Source: an uncultured Bacteroides sp.
GTDB lineage: Bacteria; Bacteroidota; Bacteroidia; Bacteroidales; Bacteroidaceae
Assembly (NCBI RefSeq): GCF_905207245.1
Contig: NZ_CAJLKP010000003.1
Location: 105,087 to 169,086 of the forward strand
Length of the DNA: 64,000 nt
Direction of reading: 5' to 3'
Shown: positions 8,402 to 18,800 of the stretch, one piece after another
How the letters are laid out: each line of letters begins with the position of its first letter
How positions within the stretch are numbered: the stretch's first letter is position 1
Notes under the pieces: generated by a model
What the model saw: only the letters and a program-made list of their open reading frames with translations
What the model was told of the DNA's origin: nothing
Databases searched by the model: none
Translations under genes and position numbers: made by a program

Positions 8402-10054
8402 ATGAATAAGTTATTTAAATCTATTATAAGCATTGTCGGTCTTTCAATGACTCTCATGGGCTGTGTCAGCGATTTTGATGATATGAATACCGATCCCAAC
8501 AATCCTACTCCGGGTTCAGTAGACCCCAAATTCCAATTGATATTCATACAAGGGCGTGGTATTCCTTATGCTAACCAGTGGCAACAGATAGATCAGTTGA
8601 TGATCAGCACTTTCTGTGAATACTCGGCTAACGATGGGCTTTCAGCTTCCGACTATAACATAGACTCGCGCTATGTGGACAATATATGGGAGTTGACCTA
8701 TACTGTACTGACCAATGCCAACTCTCTGATTCGAGCCAATGAAAGCAATCCGGTTCATACCAATGTCGTTCAAATGGCACGTATCTGGAAAGCTTATGCC
8801 ATTCTGCGTTTAACCAACTGTATGGGTGATGTACCTTACTCTGAAGCAGCCAACGACATCGATCAGCCTAAGTATGATACTCAAAAAGAGATCTACTATG
8901 CTATATTTGACGAATTGAAAGACGCTGTAAGCAAATTGGATGAGTCAGCCGCTAATAATGTGGGCTCTTATGATCTCATTTATGGCGGTGACGCTGCCAA
9001 ATGGAAGAAGTTTGCCAACTCTATCCGGTTGCGCATGGCTGTCCGCATCTCTGATGTAGATGCCGCTAAGGCAAAAACGGAAGCTGCTGCCGCCATCTCG
9101 GCAGGTGTATTCAGCAGTGACGCTGATGCTGCTTATCTGACACAAGGTGAAGATAAATTTGCCCAAAACCCTATTTATTATCATAAAGGTTCTTCCGTAC
9201 TTCACATGTCAACAGCTTATAAGCGTCTCGTGCAAGGCATAGGCGGACTGGCATGGCCGACTGTAGCCGACCGTGAGGCTAACAAAAACATTACTGAAAA
9301 TATTCTTGCTGCCAAAAATGCCCCGGCTGTTGTTGACCCTCGTGCTCCTATTCACTTTGAACCTGCAGGTATTATTGAAGCTACTGCAACGGCAAGCATG
9401 GACGGCAATTGGGACGGTACAGACCCGGGACATGTGGCTTCCGGTGTAGGCGCTGCTATGGATAACGGTCAGTTTGTAAGCGATTTCTCTAAAATCGGCC
9501 CTTGGTATTATGAAACTATTGATAGAAAGTATCCTTTGTTTAAGTACAGCGAACTATGCTTCCTGAAGGCTATTGCTATTGAACTGGGACTTATTAGCGG
9601 TGATGCAAAAAACGATTATGAAGCAGGCGTACGTTCAAGCATGACAGAGCTCGGCGTTCCGGAAAGTAATATTACAAACTATCTGGCTTCAACTTCTCCG
9701 AATTATTATGGAACCACAGCCAAGTATGACGATATTACAGGAAGTAATAATACAGCCTTGGATAAGATTCTTACCCAGAAATATATCGCTCAGTTCCAGG
9801 AATGTTCCTTTGAGACTTGGGCCGACCATCGCCAGTTCCACAAACCTACGCTCATGCCATTCGCAAGTGTAAGTTCAAGTGTATTCAACATGAACCCTTC
9901 CGACCAAGCTAATAATACGCCAAACGCTTATATCAAGCGTATATATTATCCTTCTTCAGAGTATACAGTGAATGCAACTAACGTGAAAGAAGCTGAAAGT
10001 CGCATGGGTGGAAATAACAGCATACAAAACAATGTATGGTGGGATGTTAACTAA
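8402..10054 (+). CDS. SusD/RagB-type outer-membrane lipoprotein, divergent SusD-like subgroup
   Basis: This 550-residue surface lipoprotein caps the preceding SusC-like barrel and binds the incoming ligand. The signal peptide ends at a lipobox (LMGC, Cys about residue 21). It is followed by FDDMNTDPNNPTPGS, a hallmark of the SusD-like subgroup (Pfam SusD-like_2 or similar) that differs from classical SusD. Helical TPR-like segments follow (VVQMARIWKAYAILRLTNCM, GDVPYSEA). The C-terminal region has the RIYYPSSEYTVN block typical of this subgroup. It is in an operon with the susC 14 bp upstream and is closed by a strong terminator. No glycosidase is linked to the pair, so the imported substrate could be a glycan or a peptide-like compound. 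Confidence 0.93.
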   Translation: MNKLFKSIISIVGLSMTLMGCVSDFDDMNTDPNNPTPGSVDPKFQLIFIQGRGIPYANQWQQIDQLMISTFCEYSANDGLSASDYNIDSRYVDNIWELTYTVLTNANSLIRANESNPVHTNVVQMARIWKAYAILRLTNCMGDVPYSEAANDIDQPKYDTQKEIYYAIFDELKDAVSKLDESAANNVGSYDLIYGGDAAKWKKFANSIRLRMAVRISDVDAAKAKTEAAAAISAGVFSSDADAAYLTQGEDKFAQNPIYYHKGSSVLHMSTAYKRLVQGIGGLAWPTVADREANKNITENILAAKNAPAVVDPRAPIHFEPAGIIEATATASMDGNWDGTDPGHVASGVGAAMDNGQFVSDFSKIGPWYYETIDRKYPLFKYSELCFLKAIAIELGLISGDAKNDYEAGVRSSMTELGVPESNITNYLASTSPNYYGTTAKYDDITGSNNTALDKILTQKYIAQFQECSFETWADHRQFHKPTLMPFASVSSSVFNMNPSDQANNTPNAYIKRIYYPSSEYTVNATNVKEAESRMGGNNSIQNNVWWDVN

Positions 10055-10069
10055 AACCTGAACCTCATA

Positions 10070-10104
10070 AATGCGTAGTTGAGTCGCTCAACTACGCATT
10101 TTTT
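10070..10104 (+). terminator. intrinsic terminator after the susCD pair
   Basis: A perfect 14-bp stem (AATGCGTAGTTGAG paired with CTCAACTACGCATT) with a 3-nt loop is followed by a T run, 16 nt after the SusD stop codon. Confidence 0.9.
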
Positions 10105-10112
10105 ATGTACTT

Positions 10113-10143
10113 ATTGTGAATGTCAAAACTTCATCTAACTTTG
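10113..10143 (+). promoter_or_regulatory. promoter for the alpha/beta-hydrolase-like gene
   Basis: TTGTG near 10113 and TAACTTTG at 10136-10143 are about 20 bp apart and match the Bacteroides consensus. They lie 31 nt before the ATG at 10175 and just after the upstream terminator. Confidence 0.6.
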
Positions 10144-10174
10144 TTGCACATATAATTTCTTATTCTGAAACAAC

Positions 10175-11932
10175 ATGGAAAACATTCTTCTCGCAATCTT
10201 TATATGGTGTTCCTCACTTTCTGACCTGGGATTCGTGACGAGCCCTTACTTTCGGGAGCAGGAAATATCTTTTGTATATACTCCGGGAATCAAAATTCAT
10301 ATCAATGCCCCTTCAGAAGCAGAATTTGACAAGAACAAGCCAACAAAACTTGTGCTATATGCCTTGCCAAATGGCAACAGTACGGACTGGACCATAGGAA
10401 AAATGCCGGCAAAAAGTGATGATTGGCATTATCACATACAACACATAGGAGCACAAACACGGTTTATAAGAGCCACAAACCAAGAATACAACTTCGTAAC
10501 CGTTTACCTGGAAGCCAATACTAAAAGTTGGGGAAGTTGGAGAAAAGTAGAACCGATGCGAGACGAAAAAATCAAGAAAACAGTAGAATACCTCCTTTCT
10601 CTTTTCTCCGAATATCATCCGCATATAGAGCTAAACAGCCATAGCGGAGGAGGTAATTTTATCTTCGGTTTTATGGATGCTAATTCGGAAATCCCCAACT
10701 ATGTAAAGAAAATCTCATTCATCGACAGTAATTATAATTGGGATAACGAGCGATATGGACACAAACTAAAAAAATGGTTGGAAACTTCTCCAGACAACAA
10801 GTTATTTGTAGCTTGCTACGATGACGCCAACGCATTGCTGGATGGAAAACCATTCGTCTCCAGAAAAGGCGGAACCTGGCACAGAACATATCTGATGCAA
10901 CGATACCTGAAAAAGAATATGAAACGGCTGATATGGAACAAGATAGAAAATGACAGCATCATCTATTTTACCGCAGATAACCGGAGAATCCAGTTTTATT
11001 CCAGAAAGAATCCGGAACGCCAGATTTATCATACGATACTCGTAGAACGGAACGGATATATCCAATCTGTCTTTTCCGGTACCAAGTATGAAAGTGCAGG
11101 ATACCAGTTTATGAAAGAAAGAGCTTATGACTCCTATCGTCAGGATTCAATAGTGAAGCCTCATATTTTTCAGTTTCCTCCTCGGAGAAAAGAAGCTGCC
11201 ACAGGAAAGGAATTTGTCCGCCAGACCATAGGCATGACAGCGGAAGAACGTGATTCAGTAGTCTATAAAGAGATTTCAGAAGGGAATATTCCGACTTTAT
11301 TCCGCCAACCCATATATCTGACAGATAGTTTACAAGATTCTAGAGGTATTTGGCATGAAGTTACATTTTGTATGTTACCGGATTTTCTGGCGATAGGTAC
11401 AGATACAGATTTTCTTCGTATTCCGATACTGCCGCTTACAGCCCAGAAATTGGCAAATTTATATGGAGCAATATTACCTACACGGAAATTATCTGATTTG
11501 ATTCATCACCATAGCACGTTGAAAGTAGAACCTCATCCTATGATTCCGGATTCTACGATGATGACTATCCCTATATTTGCCCGTCATGATTCTATTATTG
11601 AAATAACTCGTCAAATAGTCGGTGAAACTCCGGGAACACTAATTGCCGGACATAAAAAAGATATCGTCATCACTAACCGAATAGCTAATGAACCAGGCAG
11701 GTTGTTTATCTACGGATGGCATTATCCTGATGGCACCCCCATTCAACCATTGAGCGCAGCACATAATATTGGCTATGTGGACTACAGTCACGGCGTCAGA
11801 TTAATACGTGACGAGGTCCTAGTAGATGGCAAACTATATTCATTGAAAACCTTACTCCAGGACCCCGTATTTTACAAATTATTCAGTGATGAAGCTAGCC
11901 CGATGACAATCACAAATTATATTCCTGATTAA
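10175..11932 (+). CDS. two-domain protein: alpha/beta-hydrolase-like N-terminus, unknown C-terminus
   Basis: I do not recognise a named family for this 585-residue protein. The N-terminus is hydrophobic and may be a short signal or anchor. Residues about 60-300 look like an alpha/beta-hydrolase fold. A strand (KLVLYALPNGN) leads to a nucleophile-elbow-like NSHSGGGNF near residue 155, followed by KISFIDSNYNWDN. The second half (about 330-585) is a separate domain. It contains AGHKKDIVITNR, YGWHYPDG and YVDYSHGVRLI, so several conserved-looking His/Asp residues could bind a metal or act in catalysis. The gene is monocistronic with its own promoter, and its last 23 bp overlap the 3' end of the convergent glycosidase gene. 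A secreted or periplasmic hydrolase is an inference; the substrate is unknown. Confidence 0.6.
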   Translation: MENILLAIFIWCSSLSDLGFVTSPYFREQEISFVYTPGIKIHINAPSEAEFDKNKPTKLVLYALPNGNSTDWTIGKMPAKSDDWHYHIQHIGAQTRFIRATNQEYNFVTVYLEANTKSWGSWRKVEPMRDEKIKKTVEYLLSLFSEYHPHIELNSHSGGGNFIFGFMDANSEIPNYVKKISFIDSNYNWDNERYGHKLKKWLETSPDNKLFVACYDDANALLDGKPFVSRKGGTWHRTYLMQRYLKKNMKRLIWNKIENDSIIYFTADNRRIQFYSRKNPERQIYHTILVERNGYIQSVFSGTKYESAGYQFMKERAYDSYRQDSIVKPHIFQFPPRRKEAATGKEFVRQTIGMTAEERDSVVYKEISEGNIPTLFRQPIYLTDSLQDSRGIWHEVTFCMLPDFLAIGTDTDFLRIPILPLTAQKLANLYGAILPTRKLSDLIHHHSTLKVEPHPMIPDSTMMTIPIFARHDSIIEITRQIVGETPGTLIAGHKKDIVITNRIANEPGRLFIYGWHYPDGTPIQPLSAAHNIGYVDYSHGVRLIRDEVLVDGKLYSLKTLLQDPVFYKLFSDEASPMTITNYIPD

Positions 11933-13016
11933 TCCTACTTACCACTTCCAACTTGCCATCTTTCAACAAGGAGCGCGCATTGAAGAAGTTCACTCCGTCT
12001 GCACCAGCCTCAATAGACAGCTTTGCAGCCCTATATAACTCTTCGGCAGTAATATCGGGAACAAATAATCCTGATACATATTTATTTTTATGGAAAGTCT
12101 CGCGCAAACCGTTTTCAATGCTGAACGGTATCCATTCCAAATTTTCAGAATAAAACGATTGATAATTCATTGGGCAGACAATATCTATCTTCCAAGTGGG
12201 CCAGTCCTGATAAACCGTCATGCGGGCACGGGTAGGATAAGGAAATACAGCCGCCGAAACCAATTTTCCTTCGGCATGGGTAGCTTCCACTATTTCATTC
12301 ACCAGGGAAGTAACCTCATTCAAACGGAACTGTAACCATTCCGGACTCATCCACGGAGCCTGCAAATCCAATGGAGAATAACCGAATATTTTTTTGAATT
12401 TTTCTATTGCCACCGGATGATAACCAAAATCATACTCAGCCCGATAGGTATCTTGCTGAATCTTGAACTTATGTTGTTGCAAACGCCGCCCCAGCACAGC
12501 ATCATTATAACGGATAAAGTCCAGATGCACAGAGGCCAGCCCGTCCAGGGCAGCATAAGAAGCAGCCTTATTTTTCATAAACCGCCGGGCTTCCGGCACC
12601 GAAGGACTTAACCACTTATAATGCTTCACATAAGGATCGTACTCATGACTGTTATACCCTATCCGGTTCACATCAAACCATTCGGGATGTGCCAACGCCA
12701 CAGAATCCCCCGGAGCATTCACCGTAAATATCCAGGCATGTACCTTTACCCCCTTATAAGATTTGGCGGCCTCAATATAACGTGCCACCTCCTGCGGAGA
12801 GCCACACATATAGTAATGTTTGATACCAGCCTCATCGAAAGGCTTCATCCAGAGAATCAGAGATTCCACCGAGGCATTCTTGTCCACATCGTCCCATACT
12901 CCCAAAGCAATCTTTTGTTCCAGGTTTTGAACTTTCTTCTTTTTACCAGCTGATAACGGCTGAACAGCCAAGCTGAAAAAGCACGCAAGTGCTACAAATA
13001 AATAAGTAAACTTCAT
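11910..13016 (-). CDS. GHL10-type putative glycoside hydrolase (TIM barrel), secreted
   Basis: This 368-residue protein has a signal peptide (MKFTYLFVALACFFSLAVQP) and a TIM-barrel resembling the GHL10 / DUF187 putative glycosidases. Motifs in order are HAWIFTVNAPGD (about residue 95), WLSPSVPEARRFM, ASVHLDFIRYND (about 160, a conserved barrel strand with acidic residue), GKLVSAAVFPYP, IDIVCPMNYQSFY and GADGVNFFNAR. Related family members act on glycans or peptidoglycan-associated sugars, but none fixes the substrate here. Its position beside the NamZ-led salvage cluster, divergent from it, makes a cell-wall role attractive though unproven. Its 3' end overlaps the convergent gene by 23 bp. 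Confidence 0.7.
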   Translation of the reverse strand: MKFTYLFVALACFFSLAVQPLSAGKKKKVQNLEQKIALGVWDDVDKNASVESLILWMKPFDEAGIKHYYMCGSPQEVARYIEAAKSYKGVKVHAWIFTVNAPGDSVALAHPEWFDVNRIGYNSHEYDPYVKHYKWLSPSVPEARRFMKNKAASYAALDGLASVHLDFIRYNDAVLGRRLQQHKFKIQQDTYRAEYDFGYHPVAIEKFKKIFGYSPLDLQAPWMSPEWLQFRLNEVTSLVNEIVEATHAEGKLVSAAVFPYPTRARMTVYQDWPTWKIDIVCPMNYQSFYSENLEWIPFSIENGLRETFHKNKYVSGLFVPDITAEELYRAAKLSIEAGADGVNFFNARSLLKDGKLEVVSRINQEYNL

Positions 13017-13040
13017 GATGATGATTTTTTAGGTTTTCAA

Positions 13041-13072
13041 CAAAGATAGCACTTCTTCTATATAAATAAGGT
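13041..13072 (-). promoter_or_regulatory. promoter for the GHL10-type gene
   Basis: The minus strand has an exact TATCTTTG at 13041-13048, 25 nt before the start codon. The upstream half-site is AT-rich and less clear. Confidence 0.55.
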
Positions 13073-13131
13073 GAATAACTTATTATTTGCAAATTATTAA
13101 TTATAATGCTAAAAATAATAAAATAAGTGTT

Positions 13132-13159
13132 TTTGATATTAAAATAAAATCTATCTTTG
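13132..13159 (+). promoter_or_regulatory. promoter of the peptidoglycan-salvage cluster
   Basis: TTTG at 13132-13135 and TATCTTTG at 13152-13159 lie upstream of the namZ ATG at 13195. This is the best match to the Bacteroides consensus ahead of the long plus-strand cluster and is divergent from the promoter at 13041. Confidence 0.65.
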
Positions 13160-13194
13160 TTGCAACGAATGTCCTCCTTAACAATAGTACTATT

Positions 13195-14364
13195 ATGAAG
13201 AAACTTCCGCTATTTATTTTTTTACTATGCAGTGCCCTATTGTGCCAAGCGCAAAAAGACCGCGTCATTTTAGGTGACGAACAAACTTCCGAGTATTTTC
13301 CTCTCCTGAAGGACAAACGAGTTGCAATATTCTCCAATCATACAGGAATGATAGGAGATAAACATCTGCTGGATATCCTCATGGAGAACAAGTTTAATAT
13401 CGTTGCCATCTTTTCACCGGAACATGGTTTTCGCGGAGATGCAGATGCAGGCGAACATGTATCCAGCTCAGTAGATTCAAAAACAGGTGTATCTATCCTT
13501 TCCCTTTACGATGGTAAGGATAAAAAGCCAAGCAAAACTTCCATGCAGAAGTTCGATATACTGATTGTAGATATTCAAGATGTCGGGTTGCGCTTCTACA
13601 CTTACTATATTACCATGTGCAGGCTGATGGACGCGTGTGCGGAATATAACAAGAAGGTTTTGATATTAGACCGGCCCAACCCAAACGGACATTATGTAGA
13701 TGGTCCAATTCTGGATATGAAATATAAATCAGGTGTAGGCTGGTTACCGATTCCTATAGTACATGGAATGACTTTGGGAGAGCTTGCATCAATGGTGAAT
13801 GGAGAAGGTTGGTTACCCGGTGCACGCAAATGTGACCTGACTGTTACCAAATGTAAGAATTATACACACCAGACGAAGTATCGGCTACCGATTCCCCCGT
13901 CTCCCAACTTGCCGGACATGAAGTCGATATACTTGTATCCATCCACTTGTTTTTTCGAGGCAACTCCTGTCAGTCTGGGCAGAGGCACTTCACTCCCATT
14001 CCAGGTGTATGGACATCCCAACATGACCGGGTACAGTTATAGTTTCACCCCCAAGAGTATTCCGGGAGCTAAGAATCCACCCCAACTGAACAAGCTATGT
14101 CATGGAGTAAATCTGAGTAACATGAGTGATGAAGAAATTTGGAAACGGGGAGTAGATTTGAGCTATGTTATCGACGCATACCGTAATCTGAATCTGGACG
14201 ACCACTTCTTCCGTCCATTCTTTGAGTTATTGGTAGGAAGAGATTATGTACGGAAAATGATTAAGGCGGGAAAAAGCGCCGATGAAATCAAAGCGATGTG
14301 GAAAGACGATGTAGAGAAATTTAAGGTACAACGTAAACCGTATCTGCTCTACGACGAGAATTAA
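13195..14364 (+). CDS. namZ: exo-beta-N-acetylmuramidase NamZ (DUF1343, GH171), copy 1
   Basis: NamZ removes terminal MurNAc from peptidoglycan fragments. This 389-residue copy starts at ATG 13195, where a signal peptide begins (MKKLPLFIFLLCSALLCQAQ). An upstream in-frame extension lies within the promoter and is rejected. Family motifs in order are FSNHTG, FSPEHGFRGDADAGEHV, DILIVDIQDVGLRFYTYY, LDRPNPNG, VHGMTLGELA, PSPNLPD and LGRGTSLPFQVYG. A second, divergent NamZ lies at 26185-27417. It is the first gene of the one-directional cluster ending at MurQ and the beta-lactamase fusion. Products would be MurNAc and trimmed glycans in the periplasm, matching the transporter that follows 32 bp downstream. 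Confidence 0.93.
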   Translation: MKKLPLFIFLLCSALLCQAQKDRVILGDEQTSEYFPLLKDKRVAIFSNHTGMIGDKHLLDILMENKFNIVAIFSPEHGFRGDADAGEHVSSSVDSKTGVSILSLYDGKDKKPSKTSMQKFDILIVDIQDVGLRFYTYYITMCRLMDACAEYNKKVLILDRPNPNGHYVDGPILDMKYKSGVGWLPIPIVHGMTLGELASMVNGEGWLPGARKCDLTVTKCKNYTHQTKYRLPIPPSPNLPDMKSIYLYPSTCFFEATPVSLGRGTSLPFQVYGHPNMTGYSYSFTPKSIPGAKNPPQLNKLCHGVNLSNMSDEEIWKRGVDLSYVIDAYRNLNLDDHFFRPFFELLVGRDYVRKMIKAGKSADEIKAMWKDDVEKFKVQRKPYLLYDEN

Positions 14365-14396
14365 ATTCACCAGTAATAATTAATCTATAAATTAGC

Positions 14397-15842
14397 ATGA
14401 GCCCGATATCCGTAATCATCACCATTGCCGCTTACTTCGTGATATTGTTCACCATATCTTACATCGCCGGCAGAAAAGCCGACAATGCCGGCTTCTTTGT
14501 CGGTAACCGTAAATCAGCCTGGTATGTTGTGGCATTTGCCATGATCGGTTCCAGTATCTCCGGAGTGACGTACGTATCCGTACCGGGTATGGTGGCCGCC
14601 AGCAGTTTCGGTTATCTGCAAATGGTATTAGGATTCGTTGCAGGACAATTAATTATTGCATTCGTACTGACACCACTATTTTACCGGATGAATCTGGTGT
14701 CCATCTACGAATATCTGGAAGACCGTTTCGGTATGTCTTCTTACCGGACGGGAGCATGGTTTTTCTTCATCTCCAAGATGCTGGGTGCCGCAGTACGCTT
14801 GTTCCTTGTGTGTCTGACGCTACAACTGCTGGTATTCGAACCTTTCGGATTACCTTTCATATTGAATGTAGCAATCACGGTAGCATTAGTATGGCTCTAT
14901 ACTTTCCGGGGCGGAGTAAAATCCCTGATCTGGACAGATTCGCTGAAAACATTCTGTCTGGTGGTATCTGTAGTACTCTGCATCTGTTATATTGCTTCCG
15001 ACCTGGACCTATCCTTCAGCAGCATGATTAGTACCATCACAGACAGTGATATGTCACGTATCTTCTTCTTCGACGATGTAAACAGTAAACAATATTTCTT
15101 CAAGCAATTCTTTGCCGGAGCATTCACTATGATTGCTATGACAGGGCTGGACCAGGACATGATGCAACGTAACCTCAGTTGCAAGAACTTCAAGGACTCG
15201 CAAAAGAATATGATTACGAGCGTTATCTCCCAGTTCTTCGTAATCCTGTTGTTCCTGATGCTGGGCGTATTGCTTTATATCTTCGCAAGCAATCAAGGCA
15301 TTCAAGTAGAAAAGAGCGATGAACTCTTCCCGATAATAGCTACCGGTGATTATTTCCCAGCCATCGTAGGCATCCTGTTCATTGTCGGATTGATATCTTC
15401 CGCCTATTCCGCGGCAGGTTCAGCATTGACAGCTTTGACCACCTCATTCACCGTGGATATTCTGGGCACAAAGGGGAAAACAGAAGAAGAAATCGTAAAA
15501 GTACGTAAACGCGTGCATGTGGGCATGGCGGTAATTATGGGTATCACTATATTCGTGTTCAATCTATTGAATAATACCAGCGTAATCGACGCCGTATATA
15601 TCCTTGCAAGCTACACCTACGGTCCAATTCTTGGTTTGTTCGCATTCGGCATCTTCATGAAACAACAAGTTCGTGACAAATATATCCCATTGGTAGCAAT
15701 CCTCTCCCCTGTCCTTTGCTTCATTCTGCATAAGAATTCGGAAGCCTGGTTCAATGGCTATCAGTTCAGTTACGAGCTGCTGATATTCAACGCTCTGTTC
15801 ACATTCATCGGACTCTGCTTGTTGATAAAAAAAGATAAGTAG
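14397..15842 (+). CDS. sodium:solute symporter (SSS/SLC5 family)
   Basis: This 481-residue inner-membrane protein has about 13 hydrophobic helices and the SSS-family pattern. N-terminal helices (ISVIITIAAYFVILFTISYIAG) are followed by FFVGNRKSAWYVVAFAMIGSSISGVTYVSVPG, the sodium/substrate-site region near residues 30-60. GLDQDMMQRNLSCKN and the SAYSAAGSALTALTTSF helix near residue 340 are also typical. Family members carry sugars, sialic acid and amino acids. Its place directly after NamZ suggests uptake of MurNAc or another amino sugar released in the periplasm; that is inference. Downstream amidase starts 24 bp later. Confidence 0.88.
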   Translation: MSPISVIITIAAYFVILFTISYIAGRKADNAGFFVGNRKSAWYVVAFAMIGSSISGVTYVSVPGMVAASSFGYLQMVLGFVAGQLIIAFVLTPLFYRMNLVSIYEYLEDRFGMSSYRTGAWFFFISKMLGAAVRLFLVCLTLQLLVFEPFGLPFILNVAITVALVWLYTFRGGVKSLIWTDSLKTFCLVVSVVLCICYIASDLDLSFSSMISTITDSDMSRIFFFDDVNSKQYFFKQFFAGAFTMIAMTGLDQDMMQRNLSCKNFKDSQKNMITSVISQFFVILLFLMLGVLLYIFASNQGIQVEKSDELFPIIATGDYFPAIVGILFIVGLISSAYSAAGSALTALTTSFTVDILGTKGKTEEEIVKVRKRVHVGMAVIMGITIFVFNLLNNTSVIDAVYILASYTYGPILGLFAFGIFMKQQVRDKYIPLVAILSPVLCFILHKNSEAWFNGYQFSYELLIFNALFTFIGLCLLIKKDK

Positions 15843-15866
15843 TAACAATTAACTTAATACATCATC

Positions 15867-18800
15867 ATGAATGTAAGACTTCATTTTTTGTTCACTTTGC
15901 TCACCGCCTCCCTCATCCCCCTGATGGGAGGCGCGCAAGAGCTTCCAACGGATGTCCGCCAGGAAATCGGTAGATTCCTGGATGCCACCGCACGGAAAGA
16001 AGTTTCCGTTGGACGTATCCGGATTGACTCTGTTGCTGTTGAAGGGAATACCCTGCAACTGTTTGCTAACATGAACTGTTCTTATATTCCTTTCCGGGAA
16101 AATAACGTAACAGAGATTTATCAAGGTGTGAAAGCACTACTTCCGGCAGAGTATTCCAAATACGACCTGCAAATCCGCACAAACAAACGTAGCATTGAAG
16201 AACTTATTCCCCAAGCGCTACGCAGTAAAAAGGACAAAAAAGCCAAAACATTCAATCCCGCCGGGACAAAGCCTTTAGTGACGGATCTTTCTGCACCTTA
16301 CCCCCCCACGAATGGGCTAAGGAACCGTCACATCGCTTTGTGGCAAAGCCACGGCTTCTATTATGAGTCCAAACTGACACGCTGGGAATGGCAACGTGCC
16401 CGCATCTTCCAGACTGTAGAGGATTTATACACACAAAGTTATGTACTCCCCTTCCTGGTCCCTATGCTGGAAAATGCAGGTGCCAATGTACTGATGCCCC
16501 GCGAACGAGATAGCCAGACGGCTGAAATAATTGTGGATAACGACGGTTGCCTCAACAGTCGTTCCGTGTATACGGAAAAGATAGGCGACAAGAACTGGAT
16601 ACAAGGTACAGGCGAAGGCTTTGCACACTTGCGCAACCAGTATGTTGATTTTGAGAATCCGTTCCGCGAAGGTACTTTCCGCACTATTGAAACCGTCAAA
16701 GGGAAAAAAGACAAAGAAAGCACTGCCGAATGGATACCGGAACTTCCGGCTACCGGACAGTATGCCGTATATGTTTCTTATAAATCATTGCCTAACAGTA
16801 CGGACGATGCTCTTTACACCGTTTACCATAAAGGTGGGGTATCTCAATTCAAAGTCAACCAGCAAATGGGAGGCGGCACCTGGATTTATCTGGGAACATT
16901 CGGCCTTGATGCAGGAAGAAATGATGCCTGCAAAGTTGTTTTAAGTAATCGTTCGGATAAAGCCGGCCGTATCGTCACTGCTGATGCCGTGAAAATTGGC
17001 GGTGGTATGGGAAACATCGCCCGCCGCATCTCTGATGAAGGTGCTACGGAAAATATAAAGAGTTCCCAGGACTCGGAAGCTACGAGCTACAAGCTACAGG
17101 CTACAAGTGCCGTGCGGAATGAAAGCGCAGCACACTCGTCTCTTGTAGTTCGTAACTTGTCACTTCCTGAAGTAAGCGGTTACCCCCGCTTCTGCGAGGC
17201 AGCGCGTTATTGGCTCCAATGGGCAGGAATTCCCGACAGTATTTATTCCGACAGTCATGGAAAGAATGACTATACCGATGATTACAAAAGTCGTGGCATC
17301 TGGGTGAATTATCTGGCCGGAGGTTCTTCCGTCAATCCTACGGAACAAGGACTGAATATTCCGGTGGATATGGCTTTTGCTTTCCACTCCGACGCAGGAA
17401 CTACATTGAATGACTCCATCATCGGAACACTGGGTATCTATTATACTAATGTCTACAATGAAGAATATGCCAACGGAGCATCCCGATATCTGGGGCACGA
17501 TATGACGGATCTCATCCAATCAAATATCGTGCGCGATATCCGCACTCTATATGAACCGAACTGGACGCGCCGTGGTATGTGGAACCAATCATACTACGAA
17601 GCACGTGTTCCCCGCGTACCGACCATGTTGCTGGAGTTACTGTCTCATCAGAACTTTGCAGATATGCGTTATGGCTTGGATCCCCGCTTCCGCTTCACAG
17701 TAAGCCGCGCCATCTATAAAGGTATGTTACAGTTCATCTGTTCACAATACCATATGGACTATGTTGTTCAACCCCTACCCGTAGACCATATGGCACTGCG
17801 CATGATAGGCGAAAATGAGATAGAACTGACCTGGCAACCCGTTGCCGACCCACTGGAACCAACCGCAAATGCGGAGAAATATATTGTCTACACCCGCATC
17901 GGAGACGGTGATTTTGATAACGGTGTACTGGTGGATAAGAATACCTACCGCACCGCCCTCCCCGCCGGAATGGTATGCAGCTATAAAGTGACTGCCGTCA
18001 ATAAAGGTGGTGAAAGCTTCCCGTCGGAAATTCTTTCTGCCGGACGTGCGTTCAACGAGAAGGGCACTGTACTGGTAGTAAATGGCTTCGACCGAATCAG
18101 CGCTCCGGCAGATTTTGCCGCTCCCGCTCCGGCTGACACCTTGCTTGCAGGTTTTCTGGACGACTTAGATCACGGAGTACCTTATCTCAAAGATATCAGC
18201 TACATTGGTAAAATGAAAGAGTATCGCCGTTCCATCCCTTGGATGGATGATGATGCTTCCGGTTTCGGCGACAGCTACGGTAATTATGAAGACAAAGTAA
18301 TTGCCGGAAATACATTCGATTATCCTGCTGTTCACGGAGCCGCCATTTTGAAAGCCGGATATTCTTTCATATCTTGCAGCGATGAAAGCGTAGAGAACAA
18401 AACAATGAATCTGACCGATTACAAATATGTAGACCTGATACTTGGTAAGGAGTGCCAGACCAAAATGGGACGTGGCGGAGTGAAGCCGCTGGAGTTCAAG
18501 ACATTCAGTCAGCCAATGCAGGCAGCCATCGCTGCTTATTGCAGGCAAGGCGGAAACATCTTCGTCTCGGGAGCTTATGTAGGCACCGACCTCTGGGATA
18601 ACCGTCTCACTCCGGCTCAGGAAGTCGATAAGAAATTTGCAACAGAAGTCCTGAAATATAAATGGCGTGTGGGGCAGGCAGCTACAGAGGGTAAGGTGAA
18701 ATGTGTAGCTTCCCCGTTCCCCGCCCTTTCAGGCAACTATACATACCACAACGAACTGAATGCCGATAGCTACGTGGTAGAATCACCGGATGCTATCGAA

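Noticed and set aside
13087..13194. N-terminal extension of the first namZ
   Set aside because: It covers the promoter TATCTTTG and precedes a complete signal peptide at 13195.
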